A DNA stretch of 64,000 nt from Arthrobacter sp. V1I9 (GCF_030817075.1 NZ_JAUSYU010000001.1:1550001-1614000), one strand, 5' to 3'; positions 24,597 to 31,997 are shown, counted from the first letter of the stretch. Made by a program: numbers and translations. The notes: generated from the letters alone by a model not told the origin.

Positions 24597-25051
24597 TGGC
24601 TTGGCTTGAGCACCTACCAGCAATAATCACTGCTCTAGGGAGTGCCCTTATCGGATGGACTGGTGCCCTCCTAATCAATAGTCGTAAAAATAAGCGCTCA
24701 GCGGCCACAATTGCCGATGCTCATTTGAAGACCTTCTACGAAACGATGAATAGTGCGCTCACTGATCAAGAGAAGCGACACTCTGAGGCTGTATCGCAGC
24801 TCCGTGCTGAACAACGCGAGGAGCGAAAGCAATGGGCTGATGAGCGGAAGGTCTTCAACGAGAAGATCGACAAGCCCCAGGATCAAGCGCGCTTAGATGC
24901 GCGTCAGCTCCACACTAAGGAGCTGGAGGTGGCCACACTCACTGGAAAGGTAAATGTACTAGAAGAGCGCCTGCGACTCATGAACGCAGATGCTGCTGCA
25001 GCGTCAGTGACCCTGCCCCACGGAGGCCATGTGACTGTGGGGGCAGCGTGA
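24596..25051 (+). CDS. Membrane-anchored coiled-coil protein before the endolysin
   Basis: 151 residues from the ATG overlapping the preceding stop (TGATG). One N-terminal membrane helix (AIITALGSALIGWTGALLI) is followed by SRKNKRS, placing the rest in the cytoplasm, and a long charged coiled coil (HSEAVSQLRAEQREERKQWA). It lies directly upstream of the endolysin and overlaps its start, so a lysis-related role (holin partner or antiholin) is likely, though a tail or membrane-remodelling role cannot be excluded. Confidence 0.65.
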   Translation: MAWLEHLPAIITALGSALIGWTGALLINSRKNKRSAATIADAHLKTFYETMNSALTDQEKRHSEAVSQLRAEQREERKQWADERKVFNEKIDKPQDQARLDARQLHTKELEVATLTGKVNVLEERLRLMNADAAAASVTLPHGGHVTVGAA

Positions 25052-25836
25052 TGCGGTGGCCTCTCGACTCCTTCGTTATCACCCAGGGATTCCATGGGAT
25101 CAACAAGGACTATAAATACGAGCACTGGGGTACTGACCTAGCCGCCGATGAAGGTGTTGACATCAAGGCACCTGAAGGCGGCGTGATCACTGCGGTCAAC
25201 AGTGGATGGAAAAAGGGCGGCTACTTCGGTGGCAACTACGTCAAGATGACCGGGGACTCTGGCTACTCCTACTACATGGGCCACATGAGCAGCGTGGCGG
25301 CAACGGCCGGCAAGCGAGTCAATCAAGGGGAAGTCATCGGCGAGGTTGGTTCAACCGGCCAAGCGACTGGCCCTCATGTCCATTTTGAAATGTATAAGGG
25401 AGGCAAGGCAGTCGATGCAACAAAGCACATAAAAGGAGGTGATATGGCAAAGATCAGCAGGGGAGAAGCAGAAGAACTTAAGTATCTGATGCGTATTCTG
25501 AACTCAGAAGTGGCTGGAGGCGACTATACGGCTAACCACACAGGTAAAAACGACGCCGCCGAAGTAGATTACATGGCTAGCATGGGATTGACCACAGCGG
25601 GCGCAGTTGCTCGTCGTGCTCAGGATAAATGGAACGAGGGCGTTGAATTTCGTGCGCTCAAAGAAAAGTGGCGTCTCGCTTACAATGCGCAGCCAGGTCT
25701 ACTCAAACAGATCGAGGACTTAAAAAAGCAGCTCACAACGGTAAAGCCAGCCGCGGCGCCGTCTGAGGCTGAACAGAAACTACAAACAATTAGGGATGCC
25801 GCTACGGTTTTGGTTTCAGAACTGGGCATCAAGTAA
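25051..25836 (+). CDS. Endolysin, M23 peptidase with C-terminal binding domain
   Basis: 261 residues from the ATG at 25,051 (TGATG overlap). Residues 1-125 form an M23 (LytM-like) metallopeptidase: H-x3-D in EHWGTDLA, and the H-x-H motif in GPHVHFEM, the zinc ligands of the family. It should cut peptide cross-bridges in the host wall. A helical C-terminal part (from about residue 132) lacks catalytic motifs and probably targets the wall or multimerises. No signal peptide is seen, so export depends on the holin. An internal start at 25,444 probably makes the C-terminal part separately. Confidence 0.9.
   Translation: MRWPLDSFVITQGFHGINKDYKYEHWGTDLAADEGVDIKAPEGGVITAVNSGWKKGGYFGGNYVKMTGDSGYSYYMGHMSSVAATAGKRVNQGEVIGEVGSTGQATGPHVHFEMYKGGKAVDATKHIKGGDMAKISRGEAEELKYLMRILNSEVAGGDYTANHTGKNDAAEVDYMASMGLTTAGAVARRAQDKWNEGVEFRALKEKWRLAYNAQPGLLKQIEDLKKQLTTVKPAAAPSEAEQKLQTIRDAATVLVSELGIK
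25444..25836 (+). CDS. Internal in-frame product of the endolysin (C-terminal domain)
   Basis: AAAGGAGGTGAT at 25,432-25,443, a full-length anti-16S match, stands immediately before an in-frame ATG at residue 132 (MAKISRGEAEELK). The match is better than that of the endolysin start itself and predicts a 130-residue product consisting of the binding/multimerisation part. Dual-start endolysins that assemble from one full-length chain and several C-terminal copies are known (for example enterococcal Lys170). Product is inferred from the site. Confidence 0.7.
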   Translation: MAKISRGEAEELKYLMRILNSEVAGGDYTANHTGKNDAAEVDYMASMGLTTAGAVARRAQDKWNEGVEFRALKEKWRLAYNAQPGLLKQIEDLKKQLTTVKPAAAPSEAEQKLQTIRDAATVLVSELGIK

Positions 25837-25844
25837 GGAGGCAT

Positions 25845-26042
25845 ATGGAAGAAATCAAACGGTTCGCAAAATCACTACTTAGTAGAAAGTTTCTGCTCGC
25901 CATCGTGGGCGCAACTGTAGTGTTCGGCAACTACATGTGGAACTGGGGACTCACTGAAGAGCAGGTATGGTCAGTGCTCACTCCGATACTCACCTACATG
26001 GGCCTTGAAGGTTTCGCAGACATCAAGTCCCGCAAGGCATAG
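25845..26042 (+). CDS. Holin-like small membrane protein
   Basis: 65 residues, with AAGGAGG seven bases before the ATG. The N-terminus is basic (KRFAKSLLSRK), a membrane helix follows (FLLAIVGATVVFGNYMW), then WGLTEEQVWSVLTPILTYMGLEGFADI, a second amphipathic or membrane segment, and a basic tail. Size, location after the endolysin and two-helix plan fit a holin that releases endolysin to the wall. It is the last gene of the late operon, which ends with a terminator. Confidence 0.8.
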   Translation: MEEIKRFAKSLLSRKFLLAIVGATVVFGNYMWNWGLTEEQVWSVLTPILTYMGLEGFADIKSRKA

Positions 26043-26106
26043 CATATTTACCTGCTAGGAAGCTCTCAGAGCTTTCCCAAGCCAAAAGATGACTATAGAC
26101 CCACCT

Positions 26107-26136
26107 AAGACCTACCGCGTTGCTGTAGGTCTTTTT
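26107..26136 (+). terminator. Terminator of the late operon
   Basis: A 9-bp stem (AAGACCTAC with GTAGGTCTT), nine-base loop and TTTTT tail follow the holin-like gene. It ends 20 bases before the Lsr2-like gene. Confidence 0.85.
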
Positions 26137-26155
26137 AGCGCGTAGTCTTCTATTC

Positions 26156-26485
26156 ATGGCAAAAGAAACGATCACAATAGTTCGTGATGACCTCGACGGT
26201 TCGGAAAACGCAAAGTCGTACAAGTTTGGCTGGGGAGACGACCAGTACGAGATCGATTTGAGTGAAAACAACGCCAAGGAACTTCAAGACTTCCTGGCTA
26301 AGTACATCGACGCTGCTGCGAAGGTAACCAATCGCCTTCCGCGTAGCGAGCGTTCATCCGCTCCTAAGAGCAACAAAGAAGAACTGGCACGCGTCCGCGA
26401 ATGGGCCGCAAAAGAGGGGCTCAAAGTGAATCCTCGCGGCCGTATCAGTGGTGATGTCCTGAAGGCGTACCAAGACGCTCACTAG
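26156..26485 (+). CDS. Lsr2-like nucleoid-associated protein
   Basis: 109 residues. The N-terminal half fits the Lsr2 dimerisation domain (TIVRDDLDGSENAKSYKFGW, YEIDLSENNAKELQDFLAKY). The C-terminal half ends REWAAKEGLKVNPRGRISGD and VLKAYQDAH, the DNA-binding domain with the RGR minor-groove hook. Lsr2 is the actinobacterial counterpart of H-NS and silences AT-richer foreign DNA. A phage-borne copy may keep the prophage quiet or interfere with the host silencer. It is a single gene between two terminators, probably expressed in the lysogen. Confidence 0.92.
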   Translation: MAKETITIVRDDLDGSENAKSYKFGWGDDQYEIDLSENNAKELQDFLAKYIDAAAKVTNRLPRSERSSAPKSNKEELARVREWAAKEGLKVNPRGRISGDVLKAYQDAH

Positions 26486-26495
26486 TTTCACCATG

Positions 26496-26531
26496 AAGAA
26501 GCCCTGTCTCGAACGTGAGGCAGGGCTTCTT
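26496..26531. terminator. Bidirectional terminator between lsr2-like gene and ATPase gene
   Basis: A 15-bp stem with one G-U pair (arms 26,496-26,510 and 26,517-26,531), six-base loop and T-rich flanks lies exactly between the convergent stops at 26,485 and 26,532, so it can serve both strands. Confidence 0.85.
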
Positions 26532-28781
26532 CTATTCGCCGTGGTCTACCTTGCGCCTACCCATATGAGGGTGACGCTTCGTCTCATCAACGCGAGCTCG
26601 ACGCCGAGCGTCGATGTCCTCGTGGACTTTGGCGATAGGCGTACCGTGCTTGATGCCAGATAGATGAACAGCCCTATCGGCGGTGCCCGTGGACGGGAAT
26701 GGCGCCAAGGCGGTGAAGGTTACTGGATCACCAGTTCCTCGCTCGTTGGCTATCCAGGCAATGGCGTCGTACTTCTTGAGCGCGGTGATGTCAGTCTCGG
26801 TGACGTGAGAAGAACCGATGGAGTTGAGCCACATACGAGCCTCTTTAGCCGTGCTTTCAAACAGCACCTTGGTACCGGTGTTGTTGAGGATGGCCGAGCG
26901 CGTGTTCTTGTCGATCTTGTCGCTGTCGTCCATGAACTGCGTCGACGTGGTCAGCGTGAACTTGTGCTTTCGACCGCGAGCCAGGATGTCGTCCAGACCA
27001 ACGTCGATCTTGGTCATCTGCTGCAACTCATCGAGGTAGACGAAGTTGTGCTTATCCGGGGTGAGATTCTGATCTTCAGTCCAAAGGGCTTGGAAAAGAA
27101 GTGTGCCGAGCAGGCCTGCTGTGTCTTCAGGCAGGCCGGCAAGGTTCACCAGGAGGATCTTGTTGCCAAGCAGCACATCCTTGATGTTGAAGCCAGACTG
27201 GGACTGCCCAAGTATGTTGTGAATCTCAGGACGGCTATTCAGTTGCCAGAGGCGGTCATATAGAGGCTGCGACCTCATGCGGCGTTCTTCTTCTTTGAGG
27301 TTCATCCAGTCCTCCATAAAGAACTTGATTTGCCGATCCTTCACAGAGTTCACAACTGACCTAGCCCATGTAATCTCTTCGGGCGTCCGCGGCCGAATCA
27401 GAGGCAGAAGATCTATCAGCGTGGCGTTGCCGTATTCAATCAGCGCGTAGAGGCCGTGGTGAATGAGCTCTCGGGTCCAGACGCCTTTGCTGTCGGGGTA
27501 GAGCTGTTGAAACAGCGCGGACACTTGGTCAACAAGCATGTGCGCGTTGCCCTGATCGAGGGGATTGAAGCCGACAGGGTTATCAACCGAATTGCTCGGG
27601 TTCAATATGACCACTTCATCAAGCCGCTCAAATGGGACGTAGTTGAGTGTCCGGTTGAACAGCGTCTCTGACGAGTTGCTGTTGCTCGCATCTATGATGA
27701 CTACGCCGTAGCCCTTAGCCATGTCCTGAGCTGCAGAGTTAGCGAGCAGTACCGATTTACCAGTTCCAGATTTGCCGCCGATATGAGCATGAAGGATCTC
27801 CCTGACACCGTAACCCTGTGCGATTCGGCGGCCCTTCTGGCTGGTGTGGTTGCTCGTGCCAAGCACTCGACCGATTCGTGCAATTTCTTCCGTTGCGAAG
27901 AACTGCCTGCCCTGCATACGGGGGAGACCTGGAATAGATGGTGTTCCAAGAGGGAAGCCGGCAAGCGCGGCCAACTCCGGGACGTTGAGGAGGGAGGGCA
28001 AACGCCAGGGCGTCGAAGCGTTGTTCACTGCGTCCTGATGAAGGTCGAGGTCACCTATGGGCTTCTTGGCTACGAGCCATGCGTTGTGACTGTTAGCTGT
28101 TTTCATACCCTTGAAGATGCCGTCAGTAAGGAACCTTGCTCTAGCGTCAGTCTTGGCTTGAGCTGCAACACGAGCAATCACCTCATAGCACTCGTAGTCG
28201 AGTTTCTTACGACGATCCTCAACTTCTTCGCGGCTTGCTGTTTGGCCCAGCATCTCGGACAAGATGCCATGCCTAGTAGAAGTAACCGGGTGCTCGGCTG
28301 ATGGCTTTCGCTGAAGGGCAGCCGGCGCAATAACCCATTGCAGAAGAGCAGCTTCCCCGTCCCCAAGGGCGTGCGCCAAGTTGGTCAGTATGTCCTTGGA
28401 GATGATCTCGGGGGCATTGACGTTCAAGGTGCGCGTGCTATCCGACAGGGCGATCTCTTCAACGTGCGTCCAGGCCTTGCGCGGCCGTGAGACGTCATCT
28501 TCAATGACGCTGCCGGGCACCTGATGACGTATCTGGCTTGTGACCTGTTCGGCAAACTGCCAGGGAACGAGCAAGCGGAACTCAATGCTTCCATTGCGTG
28601 CCCACGCTTCAATGACGAGACTCGGGCGTCCCGTGATGAAGGCGAACGTAGCAAGAGGAAGCGTGGTGTGAATGACTCGGAACATCGCTTGCACTGCGTC
28701 TACTGGTAGCTCACCAGGAAACCTCACAATGTAAATCTTGCGCTCTTTGTCGTACTCGGACTGTGGCTTAATCAGTCCCAT
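26532..28781 (-). CDS. HerA/VirD4-VirB4-like DNA-pumping ATPase
   Basis: 749 residues from the ATG at 28,781, behind GGGAGGG. The C-terminal ~420 residues are a FtsK/HerA-superfamily ATPase: Walker A GGKSGTGKS near residue 336, a DASN segment after strand 2, Walker B VYLDE near 582, and the sensor-like TTSTQF shortly after. The 330-residue N-terminal part (VRFPGELPVDAVQAMF) is unlike tailed-phage proteins and recalls accessory domains of conjugation ATPases in actinobacterial elements. No membrane helices are visible; the two tiny membrane proteins upstream may anchor it. No relaxase or other transfer gene is seen nearby. A DNA translocase or exclusion role is possible. Confidence 0.8.
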   Translation of the reverse strand: MGLIKPQSEYDKERKIYIVRFPGELPVDAVQAMFRVIHTTLPLATFAFITGRPSLVIEAWARNGSIEFRLLVPWQFAEQVTSQIRHQVPGSVIEDDVSRPRKAWTHVEEIALSDSTRTLNVNAPEIISKDILTNLAHALGDGEAALLQWVIAPAALQRKPSAEHPVTSTRHGILSEMLGQTASREEVEDRRKKLDYECYEVIARVAAQAKTDARARFLTDGIFKGMKTANSHNAWLVAKKPIGDLDLHQDAVNNASTPWRLPSLLNVPELAALAGFPLGTPSIPGLPRMQGRQFFATEEIARIGRVLGTSNHTSQKGRRIAQGYGVREILHAHIGGKSGTGKSVLLANSAAQDMAKGYGVVIIDASNSNSSETLFNRTLNYVPFERLDEVVILNPSNSVDNPVGFNPLDQGNAHMLVDQVSALFQQLYPDSKGVWTRELIHHGLYALIEYGNATLIDLLPLIRPRTPEEITWARSVVNSVKDRQIKFFMEDWMNLKEEERRMRSQPLYDRLWQLNSRPEIHNILGQSQSGFNIKDVLLGNKILLVNLAGLPEDTAGLLGTLLFQALWTEDQNLTPDKHNFVYLDELQQMTKIDVGLDDILARGRKHKFTLTTSTQFMDDSDKIDKNTRSAILNNTGTKVLFESTAKEARMWLNSIGSSHVTETDITALKKYDAIAWIANERGTGDPVTFTALAPFPSTGTADRAVHLSGIKHGTPIAKVHEDIDARRRARVDETKRHPHMGRRKVDHGE

Positions 28782-28818
28782 CAAACCCTCCCAAGTGGTG
28801 GATTGAATTTGGGTAAAG

Positions 28819-28865
28819 AAAAAGCCACGTCATGCCACTTTTACTTTGACACAACGTGACTTTTT
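28819..28865 (-). terminator. Hairpin between the small membrane genes and the ATPase gene
   Basis: A 12-position stem with one mismatch (AAAAAGCCACGT against ACGTGACTTTTT) and a 23-base loop. A/T runs on both outer sides allow a terminator on either strand. It could reduce readthrough into the ATPase gene. Confidence 0.5.
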
Positions 28866-28872
28866 CGACTAG

Positions 28873-29052
28873 CTAACGACGGCGACCTGAGATTGCCTTT
28901 GCTCCCACAATCAGTAGCCAAAGGATGATCCCTGCTGCCACATAGGGGCTGATGATTGTCCAGATCCCTCCGGCAACGTAAGCCATAGCATCACTGAACG
29001 CCTGGTTCACCTGATCGCCGGTAACGGCTGACACTCTATTGAAAAAGTTCAT
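28873..29052 (-). CDS. 59-residue membrane protein linked to the ATPase
   Basis: I place the start at the ATG at 29,052, because it overlaps the upstream stop (ATGA) and has GGAAG five bases before; a GTG at 29,064 would add four residues. A polar N-terminus of about 22 residues precedes two short or one long hydrophobic segment (MAYVAGGIWTIISPYVAAGI and ILWLLIVGAKAI), ending in SGRRR. Size and charge plan recall small pilin-like or channel subunits of secretion systems. Coupled to the gene upstream and read toward the ATPase gene. Confidence 0.7.
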   Translation of the reverse strand: MNFFNRVSAVTGDQVNQAFSDAMAYVAGGIWTIISPYVAAGIILWLLIVGAKAISGRRR

Positions 29053-29291
29053 CGCTTCCACCACGCCTTCACGTCGTTGCTCGCACCCTTGAACTGCCGG
29101 CTATAGAAGTCGTAGACCGCCCTGTTGAGCTTCGCTTGCTTGCGGTTGCGGCTCACGATGGCCCAAGTCAACACGAATAGGAGGAGGAACATGACGATAA
29201 GGAAAACGAAGACCCCGGTGAGCATCGCCATGCCCTCCGCGTCACTAAGTCCTCCGGATAAAGAGAGAGCTACTGCTGTACTGATGTTCAC
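29049..29291 (-). CDS. 80-residue membrane protein linked to the ATPase
   Basis: A short N-terminus precedes one strong membrane helix (AMLTGVFVFLIVMFLLLFVL) with a basic cytoplasmic side (SRNRKQAKLNR) and a C-terminal amphipathic helix ending NDVKAWWKR. It is the first gene of the reverse-strand operon of two small membrane proteins and an ATPase, and faces the forward gene at 29,419 across a regulatory region. Family not recognised. It could be the anchor or receptor for the ATPase. Confidence 0.7.
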   Translation of the reverse strand: MNISTAVALSLSGGLSDAEGMAMLTGVFVFLIVMFLLLFVLTWAIVSRNRKQAKLNRAVYDFYSRQFKGASNDVKAWWKR

Positions 29292-29336
29292 GGCTTACTC
29301 GCTTCCACTAGCTCCAGTGATAACCTCCGGAGAGGG

Positions 29337-29408
29337 TGACACTTATTGGGGGTGTCAGTGACATGACAGTATCTGGCATGTAAGATAGGTGTCAACTACC
29401 GACACCTA
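29337..29408 (+). promoter_or_regulatory. Promoter with two flanking inverted repeats (candidate operators)
   Basis: GTGACA (29,358-29,363) and TAAGAT (29,381-29,386), 17 bases apart, fit a sigma-70-type promoter reading toward the gene at 29,419. One inverted repeat (TGACAC, nine bases, GTGTCA; 29,337-29,357) lies just upstream of the -35. A perfect second (TAGGTGTC, seven bases, GACACCTA; 29,386-29,408) covers the start region. Both share the half-site GGTGTC/TGTCA, so one repressor probably binds both. Confidence 0.65.
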
Positions 29409-29418
29409 AGGAGTTGAA

Positions 29419-29910
29419 GTGCAAATTTCAGAAGAGCAGCGCAGTATCCGTGACGAGAACATTCAAAAGACGAAGGAGTGGGCCGAAGCCCTGCGGCTCC
29501 TTTTCCAAGGCTCTGGCGTTCTTGGGTCAGCGGAAGATGTCGTCGTACCGGCTGGCATGATCGAGCTCTTTCAAGTTGACGACCAGAAGCAACTGATAAA
29601 GCTGATCTTCCGTGGTCTCGTCAGGCTGCCGCCGGATAGCAAGTACAAGGAGACATTGCGCAACGCCCTGGGCCTAGGCGGAGATGGTCTGAATTTGACT
29701 GAGCGCCGCAACCGGTTCTGTAAGCAAAAAAACGTTAGCTATCGAACGCTGATCCGGCACGAAGAAGTCGGCGCGCAGATACTAGCGGGTTCACTTTTCA
29801 TCAACCACGATGAGCTGCTGGATAAGAAGGAGACGCTCGAACAACGGGTGGAACGTCTTGAGAAGCTGGTTGAAGAGCTACAGGGGCAGGTAGCTACGCT
29901 TTCCAAATGA
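29419..29910 (+). CDS. Uncharacterised, possibly regulatory, protein beside the integrase
   Basis: 163 residues from a GTG with AAGGAG before it. The central part (LTERRNRFCKQKNVSYRTLIRHEEVG) looks like a small helical DNA-binding-style segment seen in actinobacterial proteins that read N-S-x-R-T-x-x-R-x-E. The C-terminus is a short coiled coil (ETLEQRVERLEKLVEELQGQ) suited to dimerisation. It is controlled by a promoter with paired inverted repeats, so it may be an autoregulated phage regulator. Its end overlaps the integrase end by 17 bases on the other strand. Function is not established by sequence. Confidence 0.6.
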   Translation: MQISEEQRSIRDENIQKTKEWAEALRLLFQGSGVLGSAEDVVVPAGMIELFQVDDQKQLIKLIFRGLVRLPPDSKYKETLRNALGLGGDGLNLTERRNRFCKQKNVSYRTLIRHEEVGAQILAGSLFINHDELLDKKETLEQRVERLEKLVEELQGQVATLSK

Positions 29911-31345
29911 TCTCGACGCGGTCGGGATTGAAAATCCACTGCTTATATTTGGCCTTCCCGTCACCCGGCTGCTTCGGGTAAATGAGCACCTTCTCGATGA
30001 GAGCGTCGACCAGCTGACGTTTCCACATGAGGTCTGACTTCTCCCATGCTTCTCGCACTGTCTGGCCGGCCGGGATATTGGCGATGGCGCGCTTGCTTGT
30101 CTGTCGCTCTAGCTCGAGTCCTAGCGTCTCTAAACGTGCTTGTGCGCTAGCTTTGGCAGTCTTGTACTCGCTGAAGTCCATGTCGCCGGTTGAATAGAGC
30201 GCCAGAATTTCCTGCAAGCGTTGCGTTTGAAGCTCGTGGTCACGCATAAGCTGCTTCAACGCAGGCGTCGCTGATTCGTCCCCTGCCAGCAGCTCGCTCA
30301 GTTCGGGCGTATCCAGCCGATACATGATGCAGTCGATGACCAGATCCTCTACTGGGTCCTTCTTACGCTTCACCTTGCCGCAGCCAACCTCCTGTCCGCG
30401 GTGGTCTTTCTTCCGACAGTTGAAGGCCGGGGAGTAGCTGCCGTCTCGTTTCTGGGCATTGATGATGCTCATCTTGTTTCCACAGACACCGCAGAAGATG
30501 AAGCCGGTAAGCAGGTGCTTTCGTGCGTAGCTTCGTTTGCCGAATACAGCCTGACCCCTCTTGATGGCGAGCTGAAGGTCTTCCCATATCTCATGGCTCA
30601 GTAGGGGAGTCCAAGCGGCCTTGTATTCCTGACCGTTGTGCTGACGGATGCCGTAATGCCGCTTCAACTTGGCGACATTGCTGACGTTGATCGCCGCCCA
30701 CTTATCGCCTTTGGCGGTGGGGATACCTCGCTCATTCAAGTCCATTGCGATGCTCCGCCACGAGTCCCCGTTTATGAAGCGTTGAACGATCTCCTTGACC
30801 ACAGGTGCTTCGTCTTCATTGAGCGTCATGCCGTCCTGGTTCCAGCCATATGCTCTATTGCCACCCGACGGTAGTCCAGCCCGGGCGCTCTGGAGCTTCT
30901 TGGCTTGCAGCTGCTCAATGGAGTGCTCGACGTGGTAACTGGCTACGGCACCCAGTTGGCGTGCGATAAGTCTTCCGGTTGGAGTGGTGAAATCGATAGG
31001 GCCAGAGCGCACGGTATATGTAGGTATGTTCTCAGAGACTGCTCCGTACTCTTCTAGTTCTCCCATTGAGCGATGGAGACGATCACCGTGCCACACGACG
31101 ACTGCATCTATTTCACGGTTGCGCATCGATTTTAGAAGGGCCTGATATCCCGGCCGGTGTTTGCCGCTATAGGCGCTAATGTCATTGTCTTCGTACGTTG
31201 CCGTCACTTCTCCGCCAAGTTGCTGAACAAGCTTCAGGCAGTCTTCAATCTGGCGAGCAACGCCCAAACCGGCACCGACCCGGTCGCGGCTGATTCTGGC
31301 GTAGATGGCAATTCGTTGGCTATGCATATATTCAGTTCCGCGCAT
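29894..31345 (-). CDS. Large serine integrase
   Basis: 483 residues from the ATG at 31,345, which has GGAGGG about ten bases before; a TTG at 31,375 and an ATG at 31,327 are alternatives. The N-terminal resolvase domain has the catalytic Ser in IYARISRDR, then DNDISAYSGKHRPGYQALL and VVVWHGDRLHRS. A recombinase domain follows (about residues 150-260), then a zinc ribbon (FCGVCGNKM, with later Cys in FNC and VGCGK) and a coiled coil. Such enzymes insert phage DNA at a unique attB using short non-identical sites. It lies at the very right end, reading inward, next to the junction with comM. Confidence 0.95.
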   Translation of the reverse strand: MRGTEYMHSQRIAIYARISRDRVGAGLGVARQIEDCLKLVQQLGGEVTATYEDNDISAYSGKHRPGYQALLKSMRNREIDAVVVWHGDRLHRSMGELEEYGAVSENIPTYTVRSGPIDFTTPTGRLIARQLGAVASYHVEHSIEQLQAKKLQSARAGLPSGGNRAYGWNQDGMTLNEDEAPVVKEIVQRFINGDSWRSIAMDLNERGIPTAKGDKWAAINVSNVAKLKRHYGIRQHNGQEYKAAWTPLLSHEIWEDLQLAIKRGQAVFGKRSYARKHLLTGFIFCGVCGNKMSIINAQKRDGSYSPAFNCRKKDHRGQEVGCGKVKRKKDPVEDLVIDCIMYRLDTPELSELLAGDESATPALKQLMRDHELQTQRLQEILALYSTGDMDFSEYKTAKASAQARLETLGLELERQTSKRAIANIPAGQTVREAWEKSDLMWKRQLVDALIEKVLIYPKQPGDGKAKYKQWIFNPDRVEIIWKA

Positions 31346-31349
31346 GATT

Positions 31350-31410
31350 ATGAGCCCTCCGGGGTATGCCGTCAATACTTTTGACGAGGCGCCGGAGTAT
31401 GAGCGCCGCG
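31350..31410. other. Prophage-host junction (attR) inside comM
   Basis: Host ComM sequence (DEAPEYERRVLDALRQPLE) resumes at about 31,383, and everything to the left is phage. The crossover is within a few bases of TTTGACGAGG (31,380-31,389), because the family consensus before DEAPE is LFL, while here the frame reads VNTF from phage DNA. Exact core bases cannot be fixed without attL or an empty site. Confidence 0.75.
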
Positions 31411-31997
31411 TGCTGGATGCGCTGCGCCAACCGCTGGAGAGCGGCGAGCTGGTGATCCACCGCTCCGCGGGGACCGCTGCCTATCCGGCCCGGTTCCAGC
31501 TTGTCCTGGCAGCCAACCCCTGCCCGTGCGGCAAGGCGTCCGGCAAAGGGCTGGACTGTACCTGCACGCCAGTGATGCGCAGGCGCTATCTGGCGAGGAT
31601 GTCCGGGCCGTTGCTGGACCGGGTGGACATCCAGCTTCAGGTGGAGAGGGTGTCACTCGCCGAGTTTGGCCAGGCAGGTGCGGAAGAGGATACCGCTTCA
31701 ATTGCCGCCCGCGTCCGGAATGCCCGCGGGCGGCAGCTTGAGCGGTTGGCACCCTTTGGCCTGGAAACGAACTCGCAGGTGCCGGGGCGTGTGCTGCGCG
31801 GAGAGCTGCGGCTTCCGCCGGCCGCCACCCGCATCCTGGACCATTCACTGGAGCGTGGTGTCCTTACTGCCCGTGGCTACGACCGGGTACTGCGTCTGGC
31901 CTGGACCCTGGCGGACCTGGGTCACCGGGAGAGACCAGACGTAAACGACATTGGCCAGGCCCTGGGTTTGCGGCAGGCAGCGGCGGTGGCCGCATGA
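31380..31997 (+). pseudogene. comM: comM (YifB, Mg-chelatase-like AAA+ ATPase), 3' fragment
   Basis: The last ~205 residues of a ComM/YifB protein (full length about 510). Visible are the Walker B-like DEAPEY, the QPLESGELVIHR and LVLAANPCPCGK motifs, the CTCTP cysteines, and the C-terminal helical domain. The N-terminal lon-like and Walker A regions would be beyond the left end of the prophage, so the gene is split by the insertion. ComM is a hexameric helicase that promotes branch migration during natural transformation. A phage-derived frame precedes the fragment but gives no ATPase. It overlaps dprA by four bases (ATGA). Precise excision would restore it. Confidence 0.92.

Larger units (their letters stand above)
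1..31380. mobile_element. Right-hand part of an integrated siphovirus-like prophage
   Basis: Terminase, portal, capsid, tail, tape measure, lysis and serine integrase genes run without interruption to about 31,380, where host comM coding sequence begins abruptly. Base composition shifts there from the more AT-balanced phage genes to strongly GC-biased host genes. The left boundary is not in the window, so early genes and attL cannot be described. Head genes look Mu-like in type (DUF935, gp7/F, I, DUF2190), while the tail genes are those of a long non-contractile tail with tape measure, so the phage is a mosaic. The structural genes appear intact, suggesting a possibly functional prophage. Confidence 0.95.

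Noticed and set aside
26532-29291. Inovirus-like module (Zot-type ATPase plus small coat proteins)
   Set aside because: Zot has its ATPase at the N-terminus and a membrane helix; here the ATPase is C-terminal, long and soluble, and there is no replication initiator or second coat gene. Kept as HerA/VirD4-like.
1-31380. Avoidance of the XhoI-like site CTCGAG in the phage
   Set aside because: I found sites at 5064, 16180 and 18976, so there is no absolute avoidance. A count against expectation was not possible by eye.
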